From Planctomycetota bacterium (GTDB lineage Bacteria; Planctomycetota; UBA1135; GCA-002686595): DNA of 64,000 nt. The position numbers and the translations under genes are program-made. Numbering within the stretch: the stretch's first letter is position 1; every line of letters starts with the position of its first letter. The stretch covers positions 62,001 to 126,000 of the forward strand of contig JADJQU010000008.1 in NCBI GenBank assembly GCA_016712565.1. The letters run 5' to 3'. Of the stretch, positions 16,737 through 25,356 are shown one piece after another. The notes beneath the pieces were generated by a model that was not told the DNA's origin, did no database searches, and saw only the letters and a program-made list of their open reading frames with translations.

Positions 16737-18047
16737 TCAGGCGTAGGTGTCGACTCCGCCGGCGGCGAGGCGTCGCGCCACGGCGGCCCGCAGGCCCGAG
16801 ATCGGCGCCAGCCCGGCGTGGTCGTCCGCGCCTTCGCGGGGGAAGTGGCCCGAGCGGCGCGGAGCCGGGGCCTGCTCGCCCGGGCGTCCGGCGCCCTGGT
16901 CGAAGAAGCCGAAGGCCAGGGAACGGGGCTCGATGCCGCCCTGGGTCAGCGCCGCTCTCAATTCGGGCGCATGGAGCTCCAGGGCGCGCAGGGCCTGGGA
17001 GGTTTCCGCGCGCACGTCGGCCACGAGGCCTCCGTTCTCGACCCGCACCCGGATCGAAACGCGACCCAGGGCCTCGGGCGCCAGTTGGATGTTGGCTTCG
17101 CGCAGGTCCGCGGAGAGACCGACCCGGACCTGCCGCAGAATCTCCGCGGCCGCCTCGGGGTCCGCGGCGGGCCGCGCCGCCTGGGGGGCGCGAGCGTCCA
17201 CCAGTTCGCGCAGGGAGAAGGCCTCCTGGCGGCTGTCTCGGGTCAGGCCCGCCAACTCGAGGCCGCCCCGGGACGCACCGGCATCGGTGCCCTGGAGGGT
17301 CGCGTCCAGCGTCGCCGGACCCGGCAGGGTGTCCGCGGTAGGGCCCTTGGGCGTCGCGGGGCTCCCCTCCGCCGGGGGCCCGACTTGGATGGATGGGGAC
17401 CCGCCCCCGCCGGAAGCGTCCTCGGATCCGGCGGCCACGGACGGCGCTCCGCCCGTGGGGAGCGCCTGGGGCTCGCGCGGGAGGGTGCCCAGAAGGGCCT
17501 GGGCGTCCGATCCCGTGGAAAGGAGGTCGTCCTGGGTCGCGGAGGTCTGACCCTCCTTCATGCCTGGGGTTCCCGCCCCCTTGGGGGTCGCGGGAAGGAC
17601 GATCGCCGGCTCGGGCTGGCCCGGGGTTCCGACGCTCGGTGAGGTGCCGTTCTGGGCCCGCCCGTGGGTGGTCGAAGTGGGCTTGAATGACTCACTTGTG
17701 GAGTCTTTCTTGCCAGTAACTTTCCCTGAGAGCCCTTCTCGGGCTCCGTCTGCGGGGGAGGAGCCGCCGTCCAGGTCGGCGCGCCCCTGCTCGTCACCCG
17801 TGGAGCGCTCCCCGGGCTCCTCTTGCTGCTCGCGGACGCGGCTTTGCCCGTCCTCGGCCCGGGAGGCACGGTCGGAGGGCTCTGAATCGCGGTGCCTCGC
17901 GCCCTGGAGGTGCTCCTCGAAGCGCGAGGACCTGGGCTCGGCGGCCTGGCGGCCCGCGAGACCAGCAGGCTCCTGACGGGCCTGGTCGGCGCCGCGCAGG
18001 GGCTCGCCCGCCCTGTCCGAGAGTCGAATGCCGGGAAGTGCTTCCAT
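16737..18047 (-). CDS. fliK: Flagellar hook-length control protein FliK
   Basis: The 436-residue product has a long, low-complexity, highly charged and Pro/Ser/Thr-rich N-terminal two thirds, as expected for the molecular ruler. The C-terminal Flg_hook domain (about residues 315-400) contains LSADLREANIQLAPEALGRVSIRVRVENGGLVADVRAET..AL..L..HAPELRAAL...GIEP. I chose ATG 18047 because the next in-frame start, at 18077, lies inside the sigma-54 promoter and could not be transcribed from it. It is first in the operon with flgD and flgE. Confidence 0.88.
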   Translation of the reverse strand: MEALPGIRLSDRAGEPLRGADQARQEPAGLAGRQAAEPRSSRFEEHLQGARHRDSEPSDRASRAEDGQSRVREQQEEPGERSTGDEQGRADLDGGSSPADGAREGLSGKVTGKKDSTSESFKPTSTTHGRAQNGTSPSVGTPGQPEPAIVLPATPKGAGTPGMKEGQTSATQDDLLSTGSDAQALLGTLPREPQALPTGGAPSVAAGSEDASGGGGSPSIQVGPPAEGSPATPKGPTADTLPGPATLDATLQGTDAGASRGGLELAGLTRDSRQEAFSLRELVDARAPQAARPAADPEAAAEILRQVRVGLSADLREANIQLAPEALGRVSIRVRVENGGLVADVRAETSQALRALELHAPELRAALTQGGIEPRSLAFGFFDQGAGRPGEQAPAPRRSGHFPREGADDHAGLAPISGLRAAVARRLAAGGVDTYA

Positions 18048-18060
18048 CCGCGGCAACCCA

Positions 18061-18076
18061 TGCAACCCGGTTGCCA
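18061..18076 (-). promoter_or_regulatory. Sigma-54 (RpoN) promoter of the fliK-flgD-flgE operon
   Basis: On the minus strand the site reads TGGCAA-CCGGG-TTGCA, with GTGCT directly upstream exactly as in the flgF promoter. The -12 C is at 18062, so transcription should begin near 18050, about 3 nt before the fliK ATG at 18047. The spacing from the -12 C to the A of ATG is 15 nt here and 14 nt at flgF. This near-identical spacing argues that leaderless or near-leaderless transcripts are a real feature of these operons. Confidence 0.85.
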
Positions 18077-18485
18077 AGCACGCCGGGCTGCCTGGATCCG
18101 CCGGGGAGGCCCTGGCGGGGCCCCAGGGGCAGGTGAGGCCCGCTCGGCCGGCGCCTCTGCCCGGAGGAAGCGCAAGGAGTGCGGGGTGGACCCCGTGAAG
18201 TTGACCCGCGTGGGAAGGAAGTTCAGGCCCCCGCTCGCGGGCCTGGGGAGCAGATCCGCTCGGGTCTGTCGAGAAACAGGCCCGAGGTCCGGCAGGGGGC
18301 CTCCCCGCGTCCCCTTCCGCGCCCCTCCTGGCCCTTCACGGGAGCTGTCGCCCCGCCCCGAAGGCGGCCGTCTTGTCCCCGGGAATCGGACTCGGAGATA
18401 TGGTTGTAGAGTCCATAGAAGTCGTCTTCCCGGCCCCAACCGCCAGCGCCCGCCCCATCCCAGCCTCGCTCGACACCAGGTCCAC
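18077..18485. other. Intergenic region between divergent fliK and beta-propeller genes
   Basis: The stretch separates divergent genes. Next to the sigma-54 site it has a small hairpin (CCCTGG/CCCAGGG, about 18110-18128). Around 18395-18420 it has the only AT-rich patch (GATATGGTTGTAGAG), a plausible but unproven promoter for the plus-strand gene at 18486. I see no coding sequence, RNA gene or repeat in it. Confidence 0.4.
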
Positions 18486-21398
18486 ATGAATCAACCGATC
18501 CGCCCCACGCCGGTGACCCTCGCGAGCGCCCTCACGGCGCTCCTCGCTGCCGCCCCGGCCGTCGCCCAGCACTCCCAAGTCTCAGCCGTCGCCGTGCACC
18601 CGAGCCACCCCTCGGAGGTCTGGACCGCCAACCGGGACAACAACTCGGTGGCCGTGGTGGACGCCGCCGCCGGCACGCTGGCCGCGGAGGTCCCGGTGGG
18701 CAACCGGCCCCTGTCGCTCGCCTTCAGCAAGGACGGCGCCCGCGTGTTCGTGGCCAACAGCCGCGGCAACGTGCCCTTCGACCGGAACTTCGCCTCGCCC
18801 TTCGTCGGCGGTGAAGTTCGCGGCTCGGTGAGTGTCATCGACACCGCCTCGCGCAGCGTGATTGCCACCTTGAATGCCGATCGCGTGGGGGTCGAACCCT
18901 ACGGCGTGGCGGTGGCTCCGAACGGCAAGTTCTTCGTCGTCAGCGCCTTCGCCAGCGGCTTCCTGCGCCTCTTCGACGCCCAGACCCTGCAGTCGCGCGC
19001 GGGCTACGACTTCCTCGACGACCTGAACTTCATCCCCGCGCCCTACACGGCGCTGGACGTGGATTCCAACCGCGACGGCATCGCCGACCTGGGCCAGCCG
19101 CGCGGCTTCGTGATCCAGTCGGACAGCCAGAGGATCTTCGTCACGCACAACAAGTCGCCGTTCATTTCGGTGCTGGAGATCACGCTGGACGCGAACGGTC
19201 AGCCCCTCGGCCTGACCCTGGCGGGGAAGATCGACACCAACGAGTATCCCTACGACCCGATCCTCAACCCGGTGCCGGTCCAGACCCTGAAGAGCCAGGG
19301 ATTCCCCCGCTTCCTGGAGGACATCGCGCTCTCGCCTGATGGCGACCGCGCGCTGATCCCCCACGTGCTGACCAACGTCAACCACGACGTCAACTTCGAC
19401 TTCGGGCCCCAGTTGGCCGGAGCCTTCGCCAACCGCGTGTACCCGGCGCTGACGATGATCGACGCGCGCGGTCGATCCTTCGGCACGCCCGGAGACCGCT
19501 CGAATCGGCTGCACCACGAGCTCGCCGACAACCTGACTCCCGCCGAGTACTCGGCCTTCGGCGTCGGGGCCATGTCTCCGGCCGGCCGCGTCAGCCTGGG
19601 CGGCACCGGCATTCCGGCTCCGGGCGGACAGATGACCCTGGTGGTCGACGGCATGCCCGCCGGCAGCACCGGAGTGGTGGCCATCGGACGCGAGGTGACC
19701 ACCCACCTCGGCGCCATCGGCACGCTGTACGTTCGCTCGCGCTACACCTATCCGATCGTGGGCGGCGTCGCGATCGTGCCGATCCCGAACCTGCCCCAGT
19801 ACGAGGGGCATGTGGTTTCGGCCCAGGCCTACATCTCCACCGCGGGCCAACTCTCGCACCTGTCGAACGGCCTGCGCGTGCGCATGGGCGCGGCCGGCCT
19901 GTTCCCCAACAAGATGGGATATCGCGCCGGACACCCCGGGCGGGTGGCCTTCAACGCCGCGGGGGACCGGGCCCTGATGCTCAACCGAGGCTCGGAGGAC
20001 CTGTTCCTCTACGACGTCAGCGGCAGCGACATGCTGCTGCGCGCCGTGTTCCCGCCGCGACTGGCGTTCCAGGAGCGCCCGGCCCTGGACACGACGACTC
20101 CCATGGGCGACCTGCCGCTCGGCATGGCCGTGGTCGAGGACGCGACCACCCAGGCCGACGACGCCCTGGTCTACGTGATCAACGAGCTGACGCGCACGCT
20201 TTCGGTTCTGCGCGTCAACTGGAAGTCGGGCGTGATCGTCAAGGAGAGGAATCAGATCCCGACGCACCAGGGCCGCGACGTGTACACCGCCTCGGTGCGC
20301 CTGGGCAACGAGCTCTTCGAGGACGCCTCGCGCCCGCAAACCACCGGCAACTTCAACAACTCCTGCGCCTCCTGCCACTTCGACGGCGGCGAGGACGGCA
20401 ACGTCTGGCAACGGCCCAACGGCCCGCGCAGCACGATGCCGATGTACGGCGGGCGCCTGGCCACGGGCCTGGTGCTGTGGAAGGGCGTGCGCGTCAACGT
20501 CGGCGAAACCGGTCCGATGTTCGGCGGTGAGAACGGCGGCACGGGCGTGTTCAGCGACGCGGAGCAGCAGGCCCTGACCGACTTCCACGAGACGCTGTCG
20601 GTGCCGCTCAACCCCAACCTGGACCTGACCACGGGCCAGCTGACGGCCCAGGCCGCCCTGGGCAGCGACCTGTTCCATGGACGCAACGACACCGGCCTCA
20701 ACCCGACCTTGCGCCGGGCCGGCTGCGCCACCTGCCACCAGACCAGCGACCCGCTGACCGGTGCGGCGCTCGCCTTCACGCGTGACTTCATCGATCCGGC
20801 CATCTCCAGCGGCGAGAACCTCGGTCTCCTGGACCCCTTCTGCTTCACGCTGATGGACAACTTCGTGGCGACCAACATCCAGAACGTCAACAGCGCGTCC
20901 AACATCGACCGCGACGGGGACGGCCTGCCGGATGCGGACCGCAACTTCGACGGCTACATCGACGTCGAGACCTATGCGGTGATGAACACGGACAAGAACG
21001 ATCCCTTCACGCGCGATGACTCGAACAGCTATCCCTGCCTGAGCGACCCGGCGGATCCGCTCTCGCCGCCGATCGTGTTCAAGCGCGATGGACGGATGTT
21101 CTCCATCCCGACGAAGCTCGGTGTCTGGTCCACGGGGCCCTACTTCCACGACCATGTGGCCTACTCGCTGCGCATGGTGCTCGATCCGGAAGCCCAGGCC
21201 CTCAGCCCGATCTACGGAACGCCGGCCTACCCGAACCCGACGCCGCTGCCGGGGTTGAACAAGTTCTTCAACGAGTTCCACGACGTGCGCGGCCACGAGC
21301 AGTTCGCGCAGGGCGCGTCCAAGGTCCAGTTGGACCTGCACAGCACCAACGTGCAGGCCGACATCGAAGCCCTGCTGGCGTTCATCGTCTCGATCTGA
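18486..21398 (+). CDS. Secreted beta-propeller protein with two c-type haem sites (CcP/MauG-like)
   Basis: The 970-residue protein starts with a signal peptide (..LAAAPAVAQ, residues 1-about 24). Residues about 30-580 contain YVTN-type propeller blades (VWTANRDNNSVAVVDAAAG, RVFVANSRG, VSVIDTASRSVIATL). The C-terminal part has two CxxCH haem-attachment motifs at residues 627-631 (CASCH) and 747-751 (CATCH), each in the sequence setting of bacterial di-haem cytochrome c peroxidase/MauG proteins. Near the end is PTKLGVWSTGPYFHD. A hydrophilic DRDGDGLPDADRNFDGYIDV stretch looks like a calcium-binding thrombospondin-3-type or dockerin-like loop. It probably does periplasmic or extracellular redox chemistry, and the substrate is unknown. 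A strong terminator follows. Confidence 0.85.
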   Translation: MNQPIRPTPVTLASALTALLAAAPAVAQHSQVSAVAVHPSHPSEVWTANRDNNSVAVVDAAAGTLAAEVPVGNRPLSLAFSKDGARVFVANSRGNVPFDRNFASPFVGGEVRGSVSVIDTASRSVIATLNADRVGVEPYGVAVAPNGKFFVVSAFASGFLRLFDAQTLQSRAGYDFLDDLNFIPAPYTALDVDSNRDGIADLGQPRGFVIQSDSQRIFVTHNKSPFISVLEITLDANGQPLGLTLAGKIDTNEYPYDPILNPVPVQTLKSQGFPRFLEDIALSPDGDRALIPHVLTNVNHDVNFDFGPQLAGAFANRVYPALTMIDARGRSFGTPGDRSNRLHHELADNLTPAEYSAFGVGAMSPAGRVSLGGTGIPAPGGQMTLVVDGMPAGSTGVVAIGREVTTHLGAIGTLYVRSRYTYPIVGGVAIVPIPNLPQYEGHVVSAQAYISTAGQLSHLSNGLRVRMGAAGLFPNKMGYRAGHPGRVAFNAAGDRALMLNRGSEDLFLYDVSGSDMLLRAVFPPRLAFQERPALDTTTPMGDLPLGMAVVEDATTQADDALVYVINELTRTLSVLRVNWKSGVIVKERNQIPTHQGRDVYTASVRLGNELFEDASRPQTTGNFNNSCASCHFDGGEDGNVWQRPNGPRSTMPMYGGRLATGLVLWKGVRVNVGETGPMFGGENGGTGVFSDAEQQALTDFHETLSVPLNPNLDLTTGQLTAQAALGSDLFHGRNDTGLNPTLRRAGCATCHQTSDPLTGAALAFTRDFIDPAISSGENLGLLDPFCFTLMDNFVATNIQNVNSASNIDRDGDGLPDADRNFDGYIDVETYAVMNTDKNDPFTRDDSNSYPCLSDPADPLSPPIVFKRDGRMFSIPTKLGVWSTGPYFHDHVAYSLRMVLDPEAQALSPIYGTPAYPNPTPLPGLNKFFNEFHDVRGHEQFAQGASKVQLDLHSTNVQADIEALLAFIVSI

Positions 21399-21420
21399 GA
21401 TCGGACAGGGTCAACGTTCG

Positions 21421-21454
21421 CGGCCCCGCCGGGAAGCAATTCCCGGCGGGGCCG
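21421..21454 (+). terminator. Rho-independent terminator with GNRA-type loop
   Basis: A perfect 15-bp stem (21421-21435 with 21440-21454) is closed by the tetraloop GCAA and followed by CCGCCTTTCTC. It lies 23 bp after the stop of the propeller gene. Confidence 0.85.
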
Positions 21455-21625
21455 CCGCCTTTCTCGAGCCCGCTTTCCCCGCCCGACCCCAGCCGGACTT
21501 CGGACGGCCCGCGGCGGTCCCGGCCGCGCTTGCGCCCCACGGAGAGCGCACCGGTGGCGCGCCGGGAACGGTCCCCTTGGTCCGGCGATCGGGCCTGGGG
21601 CCTGTCAGCGCCGGGACTTGGAGCG

Positions 21626-21778
21626 CGTCCTAGAACCTGTGGGGCTCCTTGGGTGTTCCGGGGCCGCGATCCGCTAGGCGCGGCGACGACGCGTATTCGC
21701 CTGGCAATACTTGGAGGAGGCGCAACGACGCGGGCGCGAGCCACGGGGCGGCCAAGGGGCCCCACAGGTTCTAGGACG
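21626..21778. repeat. Long imperfect palindrome with CTAG ends (repeat family copy B)
   Basis: Outer arms 21626-21652 and 21752-21778 match at 26 of 27 positions and contain CTAG near their ends. Inside are a smaller stem (CGCGT 21690-21694 with ACGCG 21728-21732, then CGCC with GGCG) and the loop consensus GCAAYACTYGGARG (21704-21717). The 12-mer GCGACGACGCGT (21683-21694) is identical in copy A at 12390-12612, but the outer arms of the two copies differ in sequence. The right arm contains the last two codons and the TAG stop of the neighbouring minus-strand gene. Apart from this element and the terminator, the 372-bp gap 21399-21770 shows nothing else. Confidence 0.7.
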
Positions 21779-22301
21779 TGCTCTTGGTCGCCCGACGGGC
21801 GGGGGCGGGTCGGGCGGCCTTCGCCGCGCGGCGCGCGCGCTGCTTCTGGGCCTCCGCCCGGATGATCAACGAGCCCGTCGCGCTCCCATCGAGACGCACC
21901 TTGGCGAGCTTCAACGCGGCCGCCATCAAGGCCTCGATCTCCGCGCGGTCGAAGTCCGCCGCCGACGTCAGCACGACGTGACGCACCGTCTTCCCGCTGC
22001 CCTGCAGCAGCTTCTTGGGGTCCGACTTCGACAGTTGGGCACCCTGCCCGAAGTGCAGCTTCACGCCCTGGGGGCTCAGGGCGATCGAGCACAGCCCCTC
22101 GTAGCCGTTCTCGGTCGGCGAATACGAAATCACGAGAGTGTTCTGGTTCTCGTACAGGTACACGAGCTCGCACAGACCCGGCAGCCGGGCGCGCAGCTTC
22201 GCGCGCAACGACTTGCCCAGCTTGACCAGCGCCGGCTCGTACCTGGCGAAGAACCCCGCCAGTTGTGTTTCGGGGTTCGCCCCACGTGCCTTGTCGACCA
22301 T
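21771..22301 (-). CDS. DUF1801-like protein
   Basis: The 176-residue protein has an N-terminal helix bundle (residues about 10-45), then the aromatic segment ELVYLYENQNTLVISYSPTENGYEGLCSIALSPQGVKLHFGQGAQLSDP-like. This resembles the DUF1801/YdhG fold, with a C-terminal KTVRH..L....D.....I..L...AL region. The last 25 residues are a basic Ala/Arg/Lys tail, like those of some nucleic-acid-associated proteins. Function is unknown in the family. The stop codon and the two codons before it lie inside the right arm of palindromic repeat B, so the repeat may have fixed the 3' end of this gene or serve as its terminator. Confidence 0.65.
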   Translation of the reverse strand: MVDKARGANPETQLAGFFARYEPALVKLGKSLRAKLRARLPGLCELVYLYENQNTLVISYSPTENGYEGLCSIALSPQGVKLHFGQGAQLSKSDPKKLLQGSGKTVRHVVLTSAADFDRAEIEALMAAALKLAKVRLDGSATGSLIIRAEAQKQRARRAAKAARPAPARRATKSTS

Positions 22302-22495
22302 GGTCCTCACCGTATCTGGGGAGCTCGGCCGCGTCCACGCGAGCGCCGCGAAACGCGCACTGGAGCGCTGGACAGATCGAGGATGCCCGCGATCCAGCGT
22401 CCCGAGGTCCACGGCCGAGCTGTCGCCCGCGGCGCCCGGCCGCGGAGCCTCTCCCCACGGAACGCGTCGAGGGTCCTCGACGGGTCCCCCGCGGA

Positions 22496-23719
22496 TCAGG
22501 GTCCGACCTGGTACTCCAGCGCGTCCGAGAGCGAGACGTTGTCGGGGGCGGCGAATCCCTGGTCGCGGCCCCAGAACTGGCAGTCCACGGTGGTGCCCAC
22601 CTGGGTCAGGGCGGGCGACGGATTGCCGCCCAGGGCACCGACGGCAAAGGCGTTCATGTCGATCGAGTACACCCCCGAGCAATCGAGGGGCGGCGGCGGC
22701 AGGCCGCTGGAGATCAGGGTCACGCTGCGGCGCAGGGGTGCATTGATGCACAGCACGCCCCCGCCGAAGGGCGTCGCGGCCTGGCCCGTGGTGCCGTAGA
22801 GCAGGAGGCCCGGCTTCTGGTTCAGGTTGTTGATCGAGCTGACGACGAAACCCGTGCCGCTGGAAGCGCTGGCTTGCCCCACGAAGCCGATCGCGGGCGT
22901 GCAGGCGAGGGAGTTCACCTTGGCGGTGCAGTACAGCGAGGGGTCGTGAAGCTCGCTGCCCGTCAACCGGAACGGGAAATCCACCGGCGCCGCGCCGACG
23001 CCCATGCTCGTGACCCGCCAACTGCCGTAGATGTCCCGGAACTCGGCCGCGTTGTCGGAGGAGTCCCAGGGCGTCGAAGGCACGGAGGCCGCCGTGCCGA
23101 AGGCGGTGTTGCCCACTCCGGCGATTTCAATCCAATAGGTGCCGGGGACGAGCTCGGGCAGCCATGACATGTCGATCTCGAGATCGTAGAGGGCGCGTTC
23201 GGTGCTGAAGAGCCCCCCGGAGCCCGCGAGGATGACCGGCGGCACGCGGTAGCAATTGGTGAAGCTTGAACCCAGCAGCCGGTTGGTCAGCGTGTCGCCG
23301 TAGACCACCGACGCGCCGGGTTGATCGGGGCGGGCGTCCCACAGGCGCACGCGCACGTCGCCGATGCTGCTCGCGGGGCCTGCCGGAGCGGCCGACTGGT
23401 AGGCGAACCAATGCAGGGTCGAGAGGGTCCAACGTGTGCCCGCCGGGACGGTGAAGTCGTCGGCGAGCCGCGAATTGTGCGCGTCCTCGAACTCGAGTCC
23501 GTGGGCGGTCAAGGTCACGATCGGGGGACCCGAGGCGACGAACTCCAGCTCGCTCGTGTCGGCGCCGCCGAAGCCGTTGCCCAGGCCGGTCACGAAGCCG
23601 CCGTTGGTGTGCAGCACGCTCGGCCCCTGGGCGGCGGCGAGACCGCCCGCGCCGAGGATCCCGGCGGCCAAGCCCAGCAGTGCCTTCACGGCGGGCAGGG
23701 TGAACTTCGGGGCTTTCAC
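22496..23719 (-). CDS. Secreted protein with shared Cys-containing C-terminal domain
   Basis: The product has 407 residues. A GTG start at 23719 overlaps the upstream stop as GTGA. Residues 1-about 30 form a signal peptide (..GLAAGILGAGGLAAAQ). Residues about 35-255 are beta-rich with FTVPAG..WTLSTLHWFAYQS and RVRLWD..PDQPGASVVYGD, resembling a carbohydrate-binding or jelly-roll module. The last 143 residues contain five cysteines in the pattern C-x7-C...LC...DC...DCQ and end in QFWGRD.G...P.N..LS.ALEY.V. The same domain ends the otherwise unrelated HAF-repeat protein at 35748-37206. I do not recognise it. It could be a surface-attachment or sorting domain. The gene is coupled to a secreted hydrolase. 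Confidence 0.75.
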   Translation of the reverse strand: MKAPKFTLPAVKALLGLAAGILGAGGLAAAQGPSVLHTNGGFVTGLGNGFGGADTSELEFVASGPPIVTLTAHGLEFEDAHNSRLADDFTVPAGTRWTLSTLHWFAYQSAAPAGPASSIGDVRVRLWDARPDQPGASVVYGDTLTNRLLGSSFTNCYRVPPVILAGSGGLFSTERALYDLEIDMSWLPELVPGTYWIEIAGVGNTAFGTAASVPSTPWDSSDNAAEFRDIYGSWRVTSMGVGAAPVDFPFRLTGSELHDPSLYCTAKVNSLACTPAIGFVGQASASSGTGFVVSSINNLNQKPGLLLYGTTGQAATPFGGGVLCINAPLRRSVTLISSGLPPPPLDCSGVYSIDMNAFAVGALGGNPSPALTQVGTTVDCQFWGRDQGFAAPDNVSLSDALEYQVGP

Positions 23720-25101
23720 GGGACCACCGACCACAGGTGCGGAAGGCCGTCCGTCTCGGTCAGGGTCAATTCCAGGGTCGAGGAGTTGTAGCTCCACGAG
23801 AGGGTCGAATTGCCGTCGCGGGACACGCTGGTGGGCGGCGCGGTCACGGAGCGGAAGACCACCTCGTCGGCCAGGCCGTCCGCCGTGGCCAAGGTGACGT
23901 GGAGCGGCTGGGAGGGGTTCAGGCCCGCCCCGAGCGTGTCCACGCTCAGGCGTCGGAGGTTGGCCGTCCCCGCCAGGCTCAGGGCGTTGTTGGGGAGATC
24001 GAGGGCCCAGTCGAAGGGCGTGAAGGCGTTGGGCGCGTCCTGCTCCACGAAGAAGTGGAAGTACACGTCGTCGCGGTCGGCCAGGGTGCGCGCGGCCGTC
24101 GGCAGCGTCAGCGTGAAGGTGCTGAGCCAGTCGCAGGCCCAGCTCTGGTCCAACATCACCCAACGGTGATCGTGGGCATCGACGCCGAAGGGCACGAAGC
24201 GAAAGGCGTAGGTCGCCCCCGGCGTGAATCCCAAGGTCGCCAGGTGGCTCACCAGCACGTTGTTCTGCTTGGGCAGGTACCAGATCCGCTCGTCCGTGGC
24301 GCGGGTCACCTGCAGCGGAATGTGCGTCAGGTTGCGGGCCAGGTCCTCGTTCGTGTCCACCTGGAAGGTCAGTGGGTCGAAATTGAGGATCGACGAGCGA
24401 GCCAGCTTGAACGGGTCCGCCGAACCGACCGTTCCATTGCCGTACCAGAAGTCGAGGAAGAGGCGCGTCGGCGGGTCGGAGTAGTACGTGTCCTTCAGGG
24501 CCACGGCGCCGCTGAGCGAGACCATGGCCGCGATCATGGGCTTGGACGGGTCCACGTGCCGCGCCGCGTAGTTGGCCATGGCCCCGCCCCCCATGGAGAA
24601 TCCCGCCGCGTAGATGCGGCTTGGATCGATCAGCGGGTAGCGGACCAGCATCTCCTGCAGCACGGCCTCCATGTGGACCTGGCTCGGGATCGAACCGTAG
24701 TGCTGGGTGTTGGCCGCCAGGGGGCAGACCACGTACCAGCCTCGGCTGCACCCTTCGAGGGCGAAGTTGGTGTTCGCCGAGAGGTCCAGTTGCGTCGACC
24801 CGAACTTGTGGAACACCACGAGCAGCGGCACGGGTCCCGTGGGCGCGGGCAGGGGCTCGGCCACCAGCACGTTCTCCGGCCAGCCGTCTCCGATGGTCAT
24901 GGAGAAACTGACATACTGGAACGTCGGACCGCTGAAGGAACCCGCGGGGTAGACCGGCGGCGGCAACAGCCCAAGGCTGTCGTCGGTATCCACCATGGAG
25001 AAGGGCTGGTGGGGCTGGGGGCGGATCGCTTGGGCCGACGCCCGCTCCGCCACGCCGACCCAAGCCAGCGCGATCGCCGAAACTACCGTGAAAAACCGCA
25101 T
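23716..25101 (-). CDS. Secreted alpha/beta hydrolase (esterase/PHB depolymerase-like)
   Basis: The 461-residue protein has a signal peptide (..VGVAERASAQ). The hydrolase core begins around residue 90 (PLLVVFHKFG). It has the nucleophile elbow GFSMGG with Ser169, preceded by IDPSRIYAAG as in the PHB-depolymerase/feruloyl esterase group. A likely catalytic His lies in DAHDHRWVM. The C-terminal about 110 residues look like a beta-sandwich. It is translationally coupled (GTGA) to the next secreted protein, so the two probably act together outside the cell. Substrate is not predictable. Confidence 0.8.
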   Translation of the reverse strand: MRFFTVVSAIALAWVGVAERASAQAIRPQPHQPFSMVDTDDSLGLLPPPVYPAGSFSGPTFQYVSFSMTIGDGWPENVLVAEPLPAPTGPVPLLVVFHKFGSTQLDLSANTNFALEGCSRGWYVVCPLAANTQHYGSIPSQVHMEAVLQEMLVRYPLIDPSRIYAAGFSMGGGAMANYAARHVDPSKPMIAAMVSLSGAVALKDTYYSDPPTRLFLDFWYGNGTVGSADPFKLARSSILNFDPLTFQVDTNEDLARNLTHIPLQVTRATDERIWYLPKQNNVLVSHLATLGFTPGATYAFRFVPFGVDAHDHRWVMLDQSWACDWLSTFTLTLPTAARTLADRDDVYFHFFVEQDAPNAFTPFDWALDLPNNALSLAGTANLRRLSVDTLGAGLNPSQPLHVTLATADGLADEVVFRSVTAPPTSVSRDGNSTLSWSYNSSTLELTLTETDGLPHLWSVVP

Positions 25102-25236
25102 GTGGGTACCCGATCAAGAATAGCAGGCCTTGGCGGCCCCGGGGGAATGCGGACGATTCCTGGGTCCCGGGGGTTCCGTGGGCCGTCGCTTCTCGGCGCC
25201 CAAGGCACGCAAGCCGCATCCCGGCGGCGACGGAAC

Positions 25237-25262
25237 GGCCCTTTCCCGGGCGGGAAACGGCC
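25237..25262. terminator. Palindrome after rpiA, possible terminator
   Basis: TTTCCCG-GG-CGGGAAA (25242-25257) with flanking GGCC arms lies in the 255-bp gap downstream of rpiA. No T-run follows on the minus strand, so this is a weak call. The rest of the gap shows no gene. Confidence 0.35.
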
Positions 25263-25356
25263 ACTCCAGGCTCCCTGGGCCACGCGGCGCCTCCAGGGCC
25301 CGGAGCGTCCTGGAAGAAGTTGCCGGACGGCCGCCGGCGGGGGGCCCCGGGGGGGC

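Noticed and set aside
18048..18077. Longer fliK start at 18077
   Set aside because: That codon lies inside the sigma-54 promoter, so the transcript would not contain it. ATG 18047 fits the predicted start.
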